DNA from: Proales similis
Lineage: Eukaryota > Rotifera > Eurotatoria > Ploima > Proalidae
Assembly: GCA_019059635.1 (NCBI GenBank)
Contig: JAGVRJ010000008.1
Location: 558,001 to 622,000 of the forward strand
Length of the DNA: 64,000 nucleotides
Direction of reading: 5' to 3'
Shown here: positions 50,201-62,351 of the stretch, in pieces
Layout: every line of letters starts with the position of its first letter
How positions within the stretch are numbered: position 1 is the stretch's first letter
Translations under genes and position numbers: made by a program
Notes under the pieces: model-generated
What the model saw: only the letters and a program-made list of their open reading frames with translations
Told to the model about the DNA's origin: nothing
Databases searched by the model: none

Positions 50201-53200
50201 ACTCAGACCAAGGAGGACGGCGGCCTGCTCAGCGACTGGGACAACGTATCGATCGGAAGCGATAAATCTGTTCCGAGCTCGTCCAGCGCAACTAAAAACG
50301 AGAGCAGTCAGCTTTTGCTAAAAACATCGAAAATATTTGTAAAGCTGGAGTCAGGCGTTAGTGAGCCGCTGCCTTTGATTGGACTTGACTTGAGACTCGA
50401 CGGCCAAGTAATGAACTGGACAGGCTTGCCAACCGCGGCGCTCACCTGCCAGATTGAAATGGCCTATTTCAACGAATCGCTCACTGCTTGGGAGCCAGTG
50501 ATCGAGCCAGTCGAAATAGATCAAGAGCAGTTCAGAGCCTTTCAAGTTTCGCTCGAAATGATCACTTTGAGCGACGCCAGAGCAGAAAAAAAGAAAAAGA
50601 GCTCGAAGCAAATAGACAAGTATGTGAGCAATCTCAAGTCAATCCGAACGTTTCACCTGCACTCGACTGTGCCGCTGCAGATCGTGTTCACCAGAACGAT
50701 GATGGATCTGCTGAGCAAATTGAGCGATAAGTACAAGCTGAATGAAAAGAAAGACACTTCCGATGCAAGTGAAGCGGACAAAAGTGGCCAGACTGCTCTG
50801 GACCAGGCAAAAGATGAAGAAGAAATAGAAGAGGAGGCTCTCAGGTCTCGACTCGGCACAAAACTTGCAGACCAGGAAGCGACTATGAGCTTGGACGATT
50901 ACGAAGAAGAGGAAGAGCACGACGCCGAGAGCGTGTCGTTCAGCTATTTGATTAAGAACAACCTGGGCTCGTCGGTTGACCTGCATGCCATATCCGGCTT
51001 GAGATTTCAAGATTTGGCCAACATCAAGCGAGCGAACGCATTGAACGCTGTCGACGTTCACCTCGAGCCGGACAGCTTTTGTCCCATTTCACTTCAAAAC
51101 GACTACACAAGCTCATTTAAGAGCGTTGAGCAGGACCAATCAAACCGACTTCTCACCGACGACTCGATGATGCTTCAAGTTTCTTGCAGCGGATGGAAAC
51201 CGGCCAAATTCAAGCTGACCAATGCCGGCTTGAGTGGCACATTCATGAGCAGAGTGAGCCAGAACCAGGAGACATTGGTGATCTGTGACACGGTCAACCA
51301 GCTTGACAAGCGGCGAATCTACCTTCGCTCATCAGTGCAAGTGATCAACAGGCTTCAATTCAATGTAGACGTCAGCTATCCAGTCGACGTGGCGCCCAGC
51401 GACTACTCGAAAAGTTCGCTTGAAAAAAGCCAGTGGCACGAGTTTTCGATCCAAGCGGGCAAAGCTTGGTCGTTGCCGATTGAAATGTTCGCTCTGGGCA
51501 GCAGTCAGTTTGTTCAATTAGCGCCCTGCGTCGGCGGTCAGAAATTAGAGAAGCAGGTGGTCAGCTGGGCCTCGTCAGCCTCCCACAAGCTCCTCTCATA
51601 CGACGATCGCTATTTCATTCAAGTCTACATTGACAAACAGCCCATCAACATCACAGATGATGTAAACAAGATCGAGTTTGTCTTCTTGATTTACTTGCAG
51701 CCCGTGGCCACTCTCACCAATCTTCTGCCTTACACGGTCGAGGTGGAGACCGTGAGAGAGAAAGGCAGCCGAATCGCATCGGCTGTTCAACAATTGGAGC
51801 CCGGTGCGCAGATCCATTTGAACGAGGCGAAGATAAACGACAGTCATTTGCTTATAAAAATGAGCGACGGCGTCCGCAACTGGCACGGGTCGCATTCGAT
51901 CAGACACGAGCAGACTGATAAAGAGGAAACTGCGTCAGTTGAACTAAGATCGAGTTCGAGTGAGATCATAACAGCCGAATGCAGTGGCTGCCTGGTCAAG
52001 CGAACTCTCCAGTTGAGTCTGTTCTCACCCTACTGGGTGTTGAATTTCACCGGCCAGCAGCTTGAGTATCGATTTGTCGGCCAGGAGAAAGATATCAATC
52101 AGATAGACGCCGATTGCCGAGAGAGTCCAAGCTTTTTCAAAATTCCGTTCAGTCTGGCCAACGCCAAGCAAAAGAGCGTATCTCTCCGAGTCCAACAAAC
52201 GCAAGCTGAGTGGTCGAAGCCGTTTTTGGTCGACGCAGTCGGAAACAATGGAACTGTGATGTCGAAGACGAAACTGAAAAACTACGAGATCGGCGTGGAC
52301 ATTCAGCTGAGCAGCAGTGGTTTAACAAAAATAATCAAGCTGACGCCCTATCACATGTTGGTGAACAATACTGGCCACGTGCTCGAGCTGGTTCAGTCAG
52401 AGCAAGATGAACGTATTACGATCGAGCCCAATACGATTGAGCCGTTCTGGCCGGCGAGCTCGAAAAACAGCAACACGCTCAAAGCTCGCGTGTTGCAGTC
52501 AAGAGAAGAAACCAAGTCGGACATAGGATTCAGCGCCCCGTTCTGGTTCAGTCAAAAGCATTCCACAGTACTTGACTTTCAACGCAACCCGTATGCTCAG
52601 GCGCTGTTGGTTGAGTGCTTGCCCAATGAGCAGTTTGTGAGAATTGTGTTCAAACCTTACAACTATGGCGCGGCGCCTGTGCTGGTGGTCAACGCACTGG
52701 AAGAGAGTTTAGTGACAATTGGACAAGAGGACGAGCCAGGCGATGAGATGTGTGTACTGCCGGGACAATACCTGATCAAGACGTGGAAGAACCCGATCGG
52801 CAAAAGAGTTCTAAAGTGGAGCTGTGGCCAAACAGCAAACGAACGCTACGATATGCAGTCGCTATCGGCCAATGTCACGTTCGAGCTGGCGCCAAACAAG
52901 ACCGGATTCATTCTCTCTTTCTTGGACGGGCTTCAGCGGGTGCTCATGTTCGTCGACTCGCTTGAAAATCTAAACGACGAAGTGGTCGGCTACGAGCAAA
53001 TCAAAGGCGACGAGTACGTGCTGAACATAAACTCGTTGTCCTTTTCCCTGGTCGATGACTTAAATCAGAGAGAGATTCTATTGGCCTCGCTGTCTAGCTC
53101 GACCATAAATTGGGGCGAGAAGCTCAACAGCCGAACTCCGCAAGTGTTCAAGGCTTTCCCCATGCACTTGGTCGAGCGACTTGAAGCGGAGCATCAGAAT

Positions 53201-55062
53201 TACAAGAATAAGGCAAAGAGCGACAAGTTCACCTACGAGCTAGTGCATCTGGACGATGACCATTTGGTCGACTTTGAGCGAATGGTGCTTTACATAGGCA
53301 AACGCGAAGTTCATATTGAGCGCCAGTTCGCGCCCGGCCTCTACCTGAGTCTGTTCAGCTCGGACAAGCAGAGCACTGTTCATTTGATGGTGCACAAACT
53401 TCAAATAGACAATCAGCTGCACGACAGCATATTTCCGGTCGCATTCTCCAAAGTGCTGCCGCCGCGCTCGGTTGCGGCCAAAACAGTCAAGCCATTGATT
53501 GAACTCAGCATGATCATGTCGCATTGCAAGCGAACAAACACCAATCAGATGAAATATTTCAAAGTTCTGCTGCAAGAGTTCTTCGTCAAGATCGACATTC
53601 GGTTCTTGAACGCTTTGATGGCATTCCTTCAGAAAGAGCCGCAACAACAACAACAGCTGCTCTCCGCCCAGCAGTCGTCAAGCCTAAAATACCAAATTGA
53701 ATTTGCGGAAGAGCTGCTCCAAGTCAAACGCTCCTATCGCAGCCTATTTCACTCTTGTTACGAGCTCAATGTCGAGCAAAAAGCAGAAAAGATATTCTTC
53801 GACCTGCTTCATATTTCTCCCATTAAAATTCACCTCAGCTTTTCCCTGTCAGGCTCGACCGATCAAGTTAAGAATCCGCTGATTAACAATCCGTTCTTCA
53901 AGTCGATCGGTCTGGCTCTCACCGATATTCAAGACGTGGTGTTCAAACTCGGCTATTTTGAGACGAAAAATTCCGTCTACTCACTGGACGAGCTTACACA
54001 GCAAGTGACTGGCCACTACCAGAAGCAAGTGATCATGCAAGCTTACATACTCCTGCTGGGCCTGGATGTGCTTGGAAATCCGTTCGGCTTGGTCCGCGGT
54101 CTAGCCGAGGGCGTAGAATCGCTGTTCTACGAGCCGTACGCGGGACTTGTCCAAGGTCCGGGCGAATTCGCCGAGGGAGTTGCTCTCGGAATTCGCCACT
54201 TGCTCGGAAACACGCTCGGAGGCGCGGCCGGAGCATTTTCCAAAATAACCGGCACTTTGGGAAAAGGCTTGGCCACTCTCAGCATGGACGAAGAGCACCA
54301 GCGAAACAGGCAGCGCAAAGTGGAAGGAAAAACCACGTTCGTTCAGAACGTCGGACAAAACTTGGTTATGGGCGTGGCGAGCGGCGTCGCCGGTGTGTGG
54401 CAAAAGCCGCTCGAAGGATCCAAGTCCGGTGCGATCGGTGCTCTTGGAGGATTAGGAAAGGGTCTCTTGGGCATGGTGACCAAGCCAACCGGAGGCCTCA
54501 TTGATTTCACCAGCCAGTCACTCGAAGGCATTCGTAAAGTGGTCGTTCAAGAAGAGTCGGTGGAAAGAGCTCGGCCGCCTCGCTGCATCTATCAGGATGG
54601 CATTATCAGACCCTTTAAGCTCAAAGAAGCGCAAGGAGTGTCACTTCTCCTGCGGCTGAAAAGCGGCCGGTTCGCTGCCGATCGCTTTGTAGCTTCCCTT
54701 GAAAGCAATAACGAGCATCGGCATTTACTACTGCTCACCAATAACCATGTGATGATGGTACAGGACACAATGTTCGGAAGTGAACAGCTCGAATGGTCGC
54801 ACGAAATAGTTGACATGACGAGCGAAGTGCGCGTCAAGCAGGATGTACTTGAGTTGAGCTTCAAAAGTAGAGAGCGAGGAATTTTCGGTCTGCCTTCGAC
54901 ACGTTCGCTCATCGATCGCCAATTTAAGCTGCACGGCAAACAAGCGAGCGGAAAGGTGAGCCACTTGAATCCCATTTTCTATTTCGCCTTATTAAATGTT
55001 TCTTTGATCAGAAATTCGCCGACCAGCTCAACAAGATTTGGCACTCTTTATCAAAAGCCTGA
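44288..55062 (+). CDS. VPS13: VPS13 family bridge-like lipid transfer protein
   Basis: Very large protein (about 3,300 aa) that moves phospholipids between organelles at membrane contact sites. It opens with the chorein motif (MVFESVVAYFLDKYLSSY, exon end 44387), followed by GDVVLENLYLK and DELNLPVKVVTGHL. Small exons lead to WKFAYQSICETQIRPRREQY and FNLVLARRQAEME. From about 46240 to 54955 the gene is a single exon of about 8.7 kb. The SHR/VAB region is around 50900-52900. The C-terminal ATG2-type region includes NPFGLVRGLAEGVESLFYEP and LGGLGKGLLGMVTKPTGG, then a PH-like end. A final intron (54956-55011) removes a readthrough; the spliced end is FADQLNKIWHSLSKA with TGA at 55060-55062. The sequence fits the VPS13A/C type better than VPS13B or D. 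AATAAA at 55221-55226. Confidence 0.96.
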
Positions 55063-55578
55063 ATTTTAGTCTAATAGAGAGAAAGAGACAGAAACGTAAT
55101 ATTTAAAGTGAAAGCCAAAATTTATCTGTTTTAACCCAAACTTAAGAATATTTGATTATTAAACAGAGACAATCATTTATGTTTAAGAAGATTCCTCATT
55201 CATGTTTAGTCGAATAGACAAATAAAACTTTAGCAAGCATTGGGGCAGACTTAGTGTGAGTCTTTGGCTGATTTTATTGAAAATTTCAAAACCAGAAGGT
55301 TGATTTGAAACGAAAAACAAAAGCATCGTCTTTAGAAGGGTAGAAATCAAAGATTAAAAACGCGGTGCCTTTATTCTACTACTGTTTGACTGCGGATGAA
55401 TAATCGACGAGGAAGCTAGAACTCCACAAGAATCGTGTTAGCTGTAGACCAATTGTCATCAAGTCTCTCTCGAACAAATGAGGAAAATAGAGTAAAGAAC
55501 GAACTTAGAACAAACAGAAACAGGCTTGAAAATAAGAGCGAGAGTGGCCAAGCTGGCTGACTAAAAAAAAGACAAAGT
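55063..55578. other. Convergent 3' flanks of VPS13 and the TMEM47-like gene
   Basis: Holds the VPS13 poly(A) signal at 55221-55226 and a reverse-strand signal (TTTATT) at 55370-55375 for the TMEM47-like gene, so the two transcripts end close together but need not overlap. No gene. Confidence 0.6.
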
Positions 55579-56832
55579 TCATCGTCGAAGGGTTTTGATC
55601 TTTGCCTCTTGATTCTCTTCAAAGTTATTTTCTTCGGCGTCGTTTAAGCAGAGAGTCTCGCGGTAGTAGATTTCTTCTCGATTGCGATCGCAGATAAGCA
55701 GAACGCTGGCGCCGAACAAGAACACCACCGACGCCCATGCGGTTCCGTACGACCAGCCAAAGTACCATTTCTCGTTCTTGCGCGAGTTCAGCTCTTTGAT
55801 GAACATCAATGGATAGAGGACCACGGCGATCAGGTTGCAAATCACTTTTTTAGAGACCAATTAGACCAGATTGAATGATTGCGAAGAGGCCACTCTTACC
55901 AGCGACAATGTTCACAAGTATTGCAGCCTTGTAGTAGCGAAGTCGTTGCTCTTGCTGTCGTTTGTGTTTGAACCCGAGCACTACTAGCCAGATGGCCATT
56001 GCCGAGCAAACCAAGCTCACGACAATCATGGCGGCGCATATTTGTATCCAAACTAAAACGCGGTGCGAAATGTGAGCGAGAAGAAATTTTTTGGATGAGA
56101 GTCAAGTTGAGAGTAATCAAATTCAAAAGGTTAAACAGGTGTCAGTTTGAACACTTACAAACGCCTTTAATGGGCACGCAAATGTAAAAATCGCTGTCAT
56201 GAGCTCGAATGCTATTAGCCAAAGAAGGAATGGAGCTGACCAGAGTGCAGTTGCGAAACAAGCTCTGCTTCACATCGGCCGAGTGAAGCCAATAGTCGGC
56301 GAGCAGCGAGATGAGCAGGAGCGAGGAGGACAGGATGCCGCATATCACAACGTTAATCTATCAGATGAATAGGAGAAAAAGTCAAGCGAATGAATGCCAA
56401 GTGCCGCTTGCCAAAATGCCAAAATTCTGCTCTTTACTCGTTCAAACCAAACCATTGAAGTTGATCGCATGCGCTTTACCTTTGTCGATAAGTGCACAAG
56501 TGAGCATCGTTTGAGGAGATGATGACTCGTCAGACGGCAGGTAGTCGTCAGCAGCCTCTTGCGGCTGCTGCGGCTGCTCGTGGCACTCGTACCACACACC
56601 ATATCGACTCGTTTGGCCCACACGCAGCCAAAACGAGGATATAAATGCGGTGAGTAGCAGCACGGCACAGAGTATGTTTAATAGAAAGCACAGAACCTAC
56701 ACACGTCGGGTTCAACGGTGGGCATGACCGATAAAGAGGAATTTTGGCCAATTTGCACCTATTGGTGGCTACACTTACCTTGAACGGGCTCACGATCACC
56801 ACGGTTTCTAGCTTGGCTGTTGGCGCTCCCAT
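55579..56832 (-). CDS. TMEM47 / VAB-9-like four-span junction protein, two alternative exons
   Basis: Claudin-superfamily membrane protein related to TMEM47 and nematode VAB-9, which act at adherens junctions. Exons: 1, 56779-56832; 2a, 56480-56696; 2b, 56159-56357; 3, 55900-56052; 4, 55579-55844. Exon 1 gives VVIVSPFK, like TMEM47 SVLTPLK. Exons 2a and 2b both start in phase 0 and end in phase 1, and each encodes TM1 and an extracellular loop: FWLRVG with YGVWYEC and a second Cys in 2a, YWLHS with two Cys in 2b. Joining both shifts the frame into a stop. Using either closes the frame: 229 aa with 2a, 223 aa with 2b. Exon 3 holds TM2 (WIQICAAMIVV). Exon 4 holds TM3 and TM4 (VVLYPLMFIKEL, FGWSYGTAWASVVFLFG), very close to TMEM47 LYPIKFIE and FNWGYGLAWGATIFSFG. 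Confidence 0.88.
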
Positions 56833-58900
56833 CTCCCACTCGGTTCAGATTCTATTTAGGTTCTCATTGCCTCTAAAACGCGATATAACACAGCGTGAGC
56901 TTGTTGCAAACAACAATAGACACAAACGCACACAAGCTGCCACAGACACGCACACACGCAAGATCGATGATGAGAGGAATAGAATTTCTCTGTTTATATT
57001 CAAAGGTATCCCGCATTTTGCTTGGCCGAAAAAAAAATATTTCTTTGAACAAGAGGCCAAAGTTGCTGATTGTGTTGCGCTGAGCTTTAGGTAGAGTGCT
57101 CGGAGCAGATGATGATTAGGCAACACGAACAGAATCTATCGATCGCTCGAATAATATTATTATCTGTGAGGCAAGAAAGCGGCAGTAACAAGTATTCATG
57201 CAGCCATCGATCCACCCATCCGTTCATCCAGCCAGCCAGTCAGCCAAGCAGTTAAGCGCAAGCGTACAAGTAGAGAGATACGATGCTAAAAAGGCGAGAA
57301 TTATGCCAGAGCGAGCGGCTTACATAACAAAGTAGCGGTCTGAAAGCGCGCTCGATGCTGAACATGATTGCCCTTATGGCATTGCGTAATCGAGCCGCCG
57401 CTTGGCGCTTAATGTGAGCCGCGAGACGATTGTAAAATTATCGATCTAGAATGCGCTATTGCGTCTGCTTCTAGCACTGAAACAACAAATAGACCGTCGG
57501 CCGACAGTCATTACCAAACTTGGCCTATGAATGCTTTCTAATTCGGCATTTTCGGATATAGCCGCCCGCTAAACATGAAAGTTTGTCGATTAAAAGCCGC
57601 CGCCAGGCGTAGCATACAACAAGACGACGCTGGGGGGTCGATGCGCTAACTAGTCTGAAGAATTGACTTTCGAGAAGAGAAATGGCAAAAAAGAGCGTAG
57701 GCAAGAGAGAGAGAGAGAAATGCCTTTCCTTTTTACGGCACTTGAAAATCGAAGCCGGTCCTCGCCCGCTGCGTCTACTCACTTGCAGCAGCAGCGGCAG
57801 CTTGTTCTCGAGCTTTGTTGGCACGCGATGGACCAGCATAAGTCGTTCGTTTGTGTTTGTTTATATTCCGCCCTATTTAGACAAACGCAGCAGCACAAAA
57901 TTGAATTAATCAGTTCGTTTAAGTTGATTGAACTGGCATATTTAGGAAGAGATGAGTCGGCTAGAAATAGACTTTGGCACAGCGTGTTGATTGTGTCCGA
58001 GCTCTTTTATTTTCGTCCAATTTTCTCTCTCTCTGTCTCTCTCACACTCTTTCTCTCTTGGTCTCTGTGCCTCTGCATCGCTGCTTATGCGTTTCTATCA
58101 CTCTTGGGCTCACGTTCTTGATTTCTTGGCCTGATTACAAAGACAAGTAGAAAAAAGAATTGAAGCAACATCACAGATCGAACAAAGGCCGAATGATTTT
58201 AACCGTAGTTCGAACTGCCCATTAGAATGCAAATGAAAATAATTGCAATCGCCTGTGTCTGTAACGTACTCATCGGCGTCCGAAACTCACTTGCGGGACG
58301 TGAACCAATACCGACTGACAAACACGCCGTTGCACGTGTTGGTTGCTTTTGGGCAATAACAAGCAAATTTTCGAATCTACGCAAGTGCTAGATGCGGCGC
58401 TCGATCAGTTGGATTCAGTCAGGCATCGCTTTAATTAATAGACTTGCACAAAGAGCGCGCTCGGCTCTTGTCGGATCGGTTGCTTGTTGCGTACCGGCGC
58501 TTTATTGGCCGCCCAAAGCCGCACCGAAATTAAATGAACGAGCTTTAGAATGCAGAGAGCTCGAATTCGATAAAAAACACCCTAACGAGTGTATTATTCA
58601 AATTAAGACGAAAAATAGAGAGAGAGAGAGAGAGAAGTGGGCCAAGTGAATGAGAGAAAAAAAAAACGAGAAATAGAGAAAGAGAGTGAAAACATTAAAA
58701 TCAATGCTGCATAGTTTGCACGACTGCTGAAAAGGGTAAATATTTGAGGCTGCAGCAAGCGTTCCCCAAATGGTTTTCCGATACACAGTGGCCCAAATGA
58801 CGTTTGTTGCCCGCATCATCATCATCATCATCATAGGCGTCGTCATTCAAATTATGGGGCACGGATAGTCATTATTATAACTGCAAAGTCCCTGGCTCTT
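56833..58900. other. Gene-free stretch upstream of the TMEM47-like gene
   Basis: Open frames here are short, low-complexity and without family resemblance. Simple repeats include TC runs near 58025 and an ATC run near 58816. It probably carries TMEM47-like 5' regulatory DNA. Confidence 0.5.
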
Positions 58901-60254
58901 TTCTTCGTCCGTATTCGAGAACTATTATGCGCCGGATTGGAGGATTGGCGGCCACCAGCTCAAGACGCTTCCCGCTCTTCAACGTTCGGAGCCCTTCTCA
59001 AGTTCCCCTTTTTTTCAAATCTCAATTTATTTCGCTCGTTGTTTCCGATCCCTTTCGTTCAACGATTTTCGAATCGGTAAGTGTCGCAAAAGAGAAAGTA
59101 ATCCTAAACGATTTGGGCTCGACACAATCTCTTCTCTCCTCTCTCTCTCGACCCTTTATCCACCTTTCTCGGACGGGTCTACTCCCTTTTACTGGTTAAA
59201 TAATTCTCCCTATTCACGTTTTTTTCATCTCTTTTCTTGTTCTTCAACTGATATGTACATGCTGCATATGCTTCGAACTCCAGGTGTGTGTGCTCTGCAC
59301 CAGTTTCAAAGGAGAAAATTAAAATAAAAAAAAAAGGTGAAAATCTCTTTCTACTGTTGGTTCAGTTCGAGATATCGTATTTACATTTAATGGAGCTCTA
59401 ATCGGGTTAATTCGCGATCGCTTGATAAAAACCAAGGGTCTTCTATTTCAGATGAACAAAGAAAAGAGAAAGAAAGAGACTCAAATTCAAGGTTAATATC
59501 AATGCTGAAATTAGCATTTTGTCGTCTTGGACTGAGACTCTGCGTGTGTGTGTGTTTATGTGCTTTTTCATTCTACTGGGTTTTAGATGGCGTCAAATAT
59601 CGATTCGTGAGCTGTCTGACTAATTTGATTGAGTCGAGGCTGTTGGCTTGAACATGGCGAGCTCAGTCGAGTCTAATTTTCGCGCGTTGTGCAAAAGGCA
59701 AAATGAAAAATGGCTCTCGACCGGATTGAATTATGAGAAATTCAATCCAGCTCGAGTCGGCACGTAGATCTCAGCACGTCTGTCATACGCTCCTCATCTT
59801 CTTGTTTCAGGCGTATTCGTTTCCACGCCGATATTTAAATACAATCGGCGTTTTGTAGCCGATTCATTTAAATTCATTATTCATACGATTATCATATCTG
59901 AAAGTTCATTAGAAGAAATAGGGATTGCGCTTCAAAGAGGGTAAAAGTGTTCGGCTGCGATCACGCGGCCCGATTGAATTAGATTATGCTCGGAGAGCAT
60001 TGGTTTGTATCAAACTTCTAATCATCTGACACACATTCTAGCCGAGTGAAGCTCGTGCTGAAGCCATGTGCGCGGGGTCACTGGATTGTTCTTCGACCTC
60101 GTCGACGTCAGAGAAATGTGTCGTGTCGTTTAAATTGCTCCCAGCGCAGCCAGTTAGTCTGAGACCATTCTCGCTCTTAATGCTTCGATAATGTGTCTCC
60201 ATGACGTACTGCGCATTCTTGTTCTCTTGTTTATTTCTCTCTTATTCACCGCTC

Positions 60255-60289
<35 letters not shown>

Positions 60290-60407
60290 TCTCGCTCATT
60301 TTTGCTTCGAATCCAGTGAACGCCATGCAAACGGCGTCAATTCAAACAGAAACAATCAAACGCCAACTCGCACGCTGAGTGAATAATTAACTTGCTGACT
60401 ATTGTAG
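58901..60407 (+). other. Possible 5' leader exon and intron of the S1P phosphatase gene
   Basis: A strong donor (GTAAGT, exon end 59076) and a good acceptor (TATTGTAG, exon start 60408) would join a leader exon starting somewhere near 58.9 kb to the coding exon. The upstream open frame does not continue in phase into the phosphatase frame, so the leader would be non-coding. The intervening 1.3 kb has a long TC run at about 60258-60287 and no gene. Confidence 0.3.
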
Positions 60408-60442
60408 ATACCAAACAGAGACAAGGATCGACGGACAGAAGC

Positions 60443-61765
60443 ATGTCGATGTTGGCTGATAGCATTCACGCACTAATCGACTTTTTGAACGACGCCGAGC
60501 TGGTGGCCAAATTTCAAAAAGTTTTTGGTGTTGACTCTCAGTTCAGCAACTCGAGCCCGTCGTCGCCTGAGAAAACGTCGTTTGGCCTGAACGTAGTCGA
60601 CAAGCTTGACGACTTGGCTCGAGACGAGGAGCCGGTGATAGCCAAGCCGGCTCATCTCTCGGCTCAGACTCGACAAAGAGCAAAAAAAGTGCAGAACGGT
60701 GACAATGAAGAGGAATCGACACCTGCTTCGTCAGATAATGTTCGTCAATTTGAGACTGACCACAGTCACATTGTGGCCAGCACAAAGATCCACAGTCGAT
60801 TTTGGTATTACGTGTTTCAGCTGGGCGCCGCGATGGGCAACGAGATATTCTACTGTCTGTTCTTTCCGTTCTGGTTTTGGAACGTGGACGGCGCCATCGC
60901 AAGACAAGTCGGCTTTCTCTGGGGCATATTCATGTACGTGGGCCAAGCGACCAAGGACATACTGTGCATGCCGAGGCCGGCCTCACCGCCAGTGGTCAAG
61001 CTAGAGGACAGATATAGAGCAGAGTACGGCTTTCCGTCCACCCATGCGATGGTCAGTGCCGGCCTGCCCATATCGCTGGTGTGCCTTTCGTACACTCGTT
61101 ACAACATTGATCTAACGCTCTCTTTTCTGATTGCCGGCTTGTTCTGCTGCTGGGTATGCTGCAGTCGTCTCTATCTGGGCATGCACTCATTGTTGGATGT
61201 GATCGCGGGCGTGCTGTACGCCATGCTGGTTCTATTGCTCACCATTCCGGTCTTGCAGCCAATCGATCAGTTCATGCTGGAGTTTAAGTACTCGCCGCTG
61301 ATTGCGCTCACGCTCGGCTATTGCATGTGCCAGTTCTATCCGTCGTTGAAGCAGTGGAGCACGGCCCGCGGTGACACAACAATCATAATCGGCACCGTGG
61401 TCGGCTTCACTGTCGGCGCTTACTTCAACAATCTGTTGGGCTTCTTGCACAAGCCAAATGAGCCGCCGCTTTACGACGTGCAGTTTCCAAGCGCGATCGG
61501 CTACTTGCATGCATTTGTTCGAACAATACTCGGCCTGGTGATTCTGGTCGCCACCAGACAACTTTGCAAAGCCAGTCTCCTGCGCTTTCTCTGTCATCTC
61601 AATCGACTCGACATGCACGATCCGGAGACAAGGAAGAAAAAGCGAGTCGAGCTGCCTTACAATTACCTGACCTATCTGGTGATGGGCTTCAATATCGCAT
61701 TTACTTCGCCCTTTCTGTTCCGCTGTTTGAACATTGAACGCGACTACAGTTTTACTGAGCTCTGA
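60443..61765 (+). CDS. SGPP: Sphingosine-1-phosphate phosphatase
   Basis: Intronless 440-aa ER membrane enzyme that dephosphorylates sphingosine-1-phosphate and dihydro-S1P, feeding sphingosine back to ceramide synthesis; human SGPP1 is 441 aa. The three phosphatase motifs of the PAP2 superfamily are present in order: KDILCMPRP (KxxxxxxRP), PSTHAM (PSGH-type), and SRLYLGMHSLLDV (SRxxxxxHxxxD). Between and after them are multiple transmembrane segments. The region KIHSRFWYYVFQLGAAMGNE is a family signature. The first in-frame ATG is at 60443; an upstream extension would need a non-ATG start, and an acceptor at 60407 suggests a spliced leader exon. SGPP1 versus SGPP2 cannot be decided. AATAAA at 61928-61933. 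Confidence 0.95.
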   Translation: MSMLADSIHALIDFLNDAELVAKFQKVFGVDSQFSNSSPSSPEKTSFGLNVVDKLDDLARDEEPVIAKPAHLSAQTRQRAKKVQNGDNEEESTPASSDNVRQFETDHSHIVASTKIHSRFWYYVFQLGAAMGNEIFYCLFFPFWFWNVDGAIARQVGFLWGIFMYVGQATKDILCMPRPASPPVVKLEDRYRAEYGFPSTHAMVSAGLPISLVCLSYTRYNIDLTLSFLIAGLFCCWVCCSRLYLGMHSLLDVIAGVLYAMLVLLLTIPVLQPIDQFMLEFKYSPLIALTLGYCMCQFYPSLKQWSTARGDTTIIIGTVVGFTVGAYFNNLLGFLHKPNEPPLYDVQFPSAIGYLHAFVRTILGLVILVATRQLCKASLLRFLCHLNRLDMHDPETRKKKRVELPYNYLTYLVMGFNIAFTSPFLFRCLNIERDYSFTEL

Positions 61766-62053
61766 TTATCTCAATTTTTAATCGAATGAGATGCATTTTT
61801 GAATGACGGGCTGGTCGCTGCTCAATTATTGCTTTTTTTCCGCAGCCAAAAGCATCAACAAAAATAATAACCTTTTCTCGGTCGCTTTTCTCTCTGTTTT
61901 CTCGCTCTTCAGTCGGTGTAGCCGTTGAATAAAGTTTATGCAACAGCCAATTGACTCTCATTTATTTAACTTTGGTAGGTCCAGTGACTAGTAAACCGAA
62001 CAACTGGCGTTGCAACTACTGACTCAACATTTGAAATTTTTTTTTTTATTAAA

Positions 62054-62351
62054 TTAGAACGAATCTTCCTGCTCGTTGATTTGTTTGAGACGGTCGAGGA
62101 AAGAGCCTTTGTCGATCGAGTTGACTATTTTGTCTTTTTTACGCTCCGATGCGCCTGCTTCCACTTTGATTTTATCCTCGATCTCTTTCTGCTGGTCATT
62201 GCACACATTGAAGAACTTGACCACGCCTCTGTTGGGATCTGTTTGAAAAGTGGACAATTTTTAATTTGATCTGGGCATCCTACTTGGTCGCTACTCGGCA
62301 CAAATCTTTCTCCCGATTTCTGTCTAGAACGTTGCATTTCGTTCGCGGCAT
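62054..62351 (-). CDS. Short RRP15-like ribosome biogenesis protein
   Basis: Two exons, 62284-62351 and 62054-62228 (243 nt), encode 80 aa. Across the splice the protein reads RVATKGVVKFFNVCNDQQK, then a lysine-rich stretch and GSFLDRL. This matches the core of RRP15, a pre-60S assembly factor (human RIATRGVVQLFNAVQKHQK and KKDFISVLRG). The 55-bp intron cuts inside this motif, which supports the join. Human RRP15 is 282 aa, so the acidic and coiled-coil N-terminal half and the C-terminal tail are absent. Either more exons exist upstream, or this lineage keeps only the conserved core. A reverse-strand AATAAA lies only 4 nt after the stop (62045-62050), so the 3' UTR is extremely short. Confidence 0.72.

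Noticed and set aside
46436-54975. Numerous 60-140 aa antisense and shifted frames inside VPS13
   Set aside because: All overlap the single conserved VPS13 frame and show no family resemblance.
57663-58121. 152-aa + strand frame with hydrophobic end
   Set aside because: Lys/Arg/Glu-rich then TC-repeat-derived sequence, with no recognisable domain; likely chance.
58927-59199. 90-aa open frame with a strong internal donor as a coding first exon of the phosphatase
   Set aside because: Its phase does not connect to the phosphatase frame; at most it marks a non-coding leader exon.
60258-60287. Long TC run as a mobile-element edge
   Set aside because: Plain microsatellite; similar runs occur at several places (for example 4985-5005 and 21150-21173) without terminal repeats or element genes.
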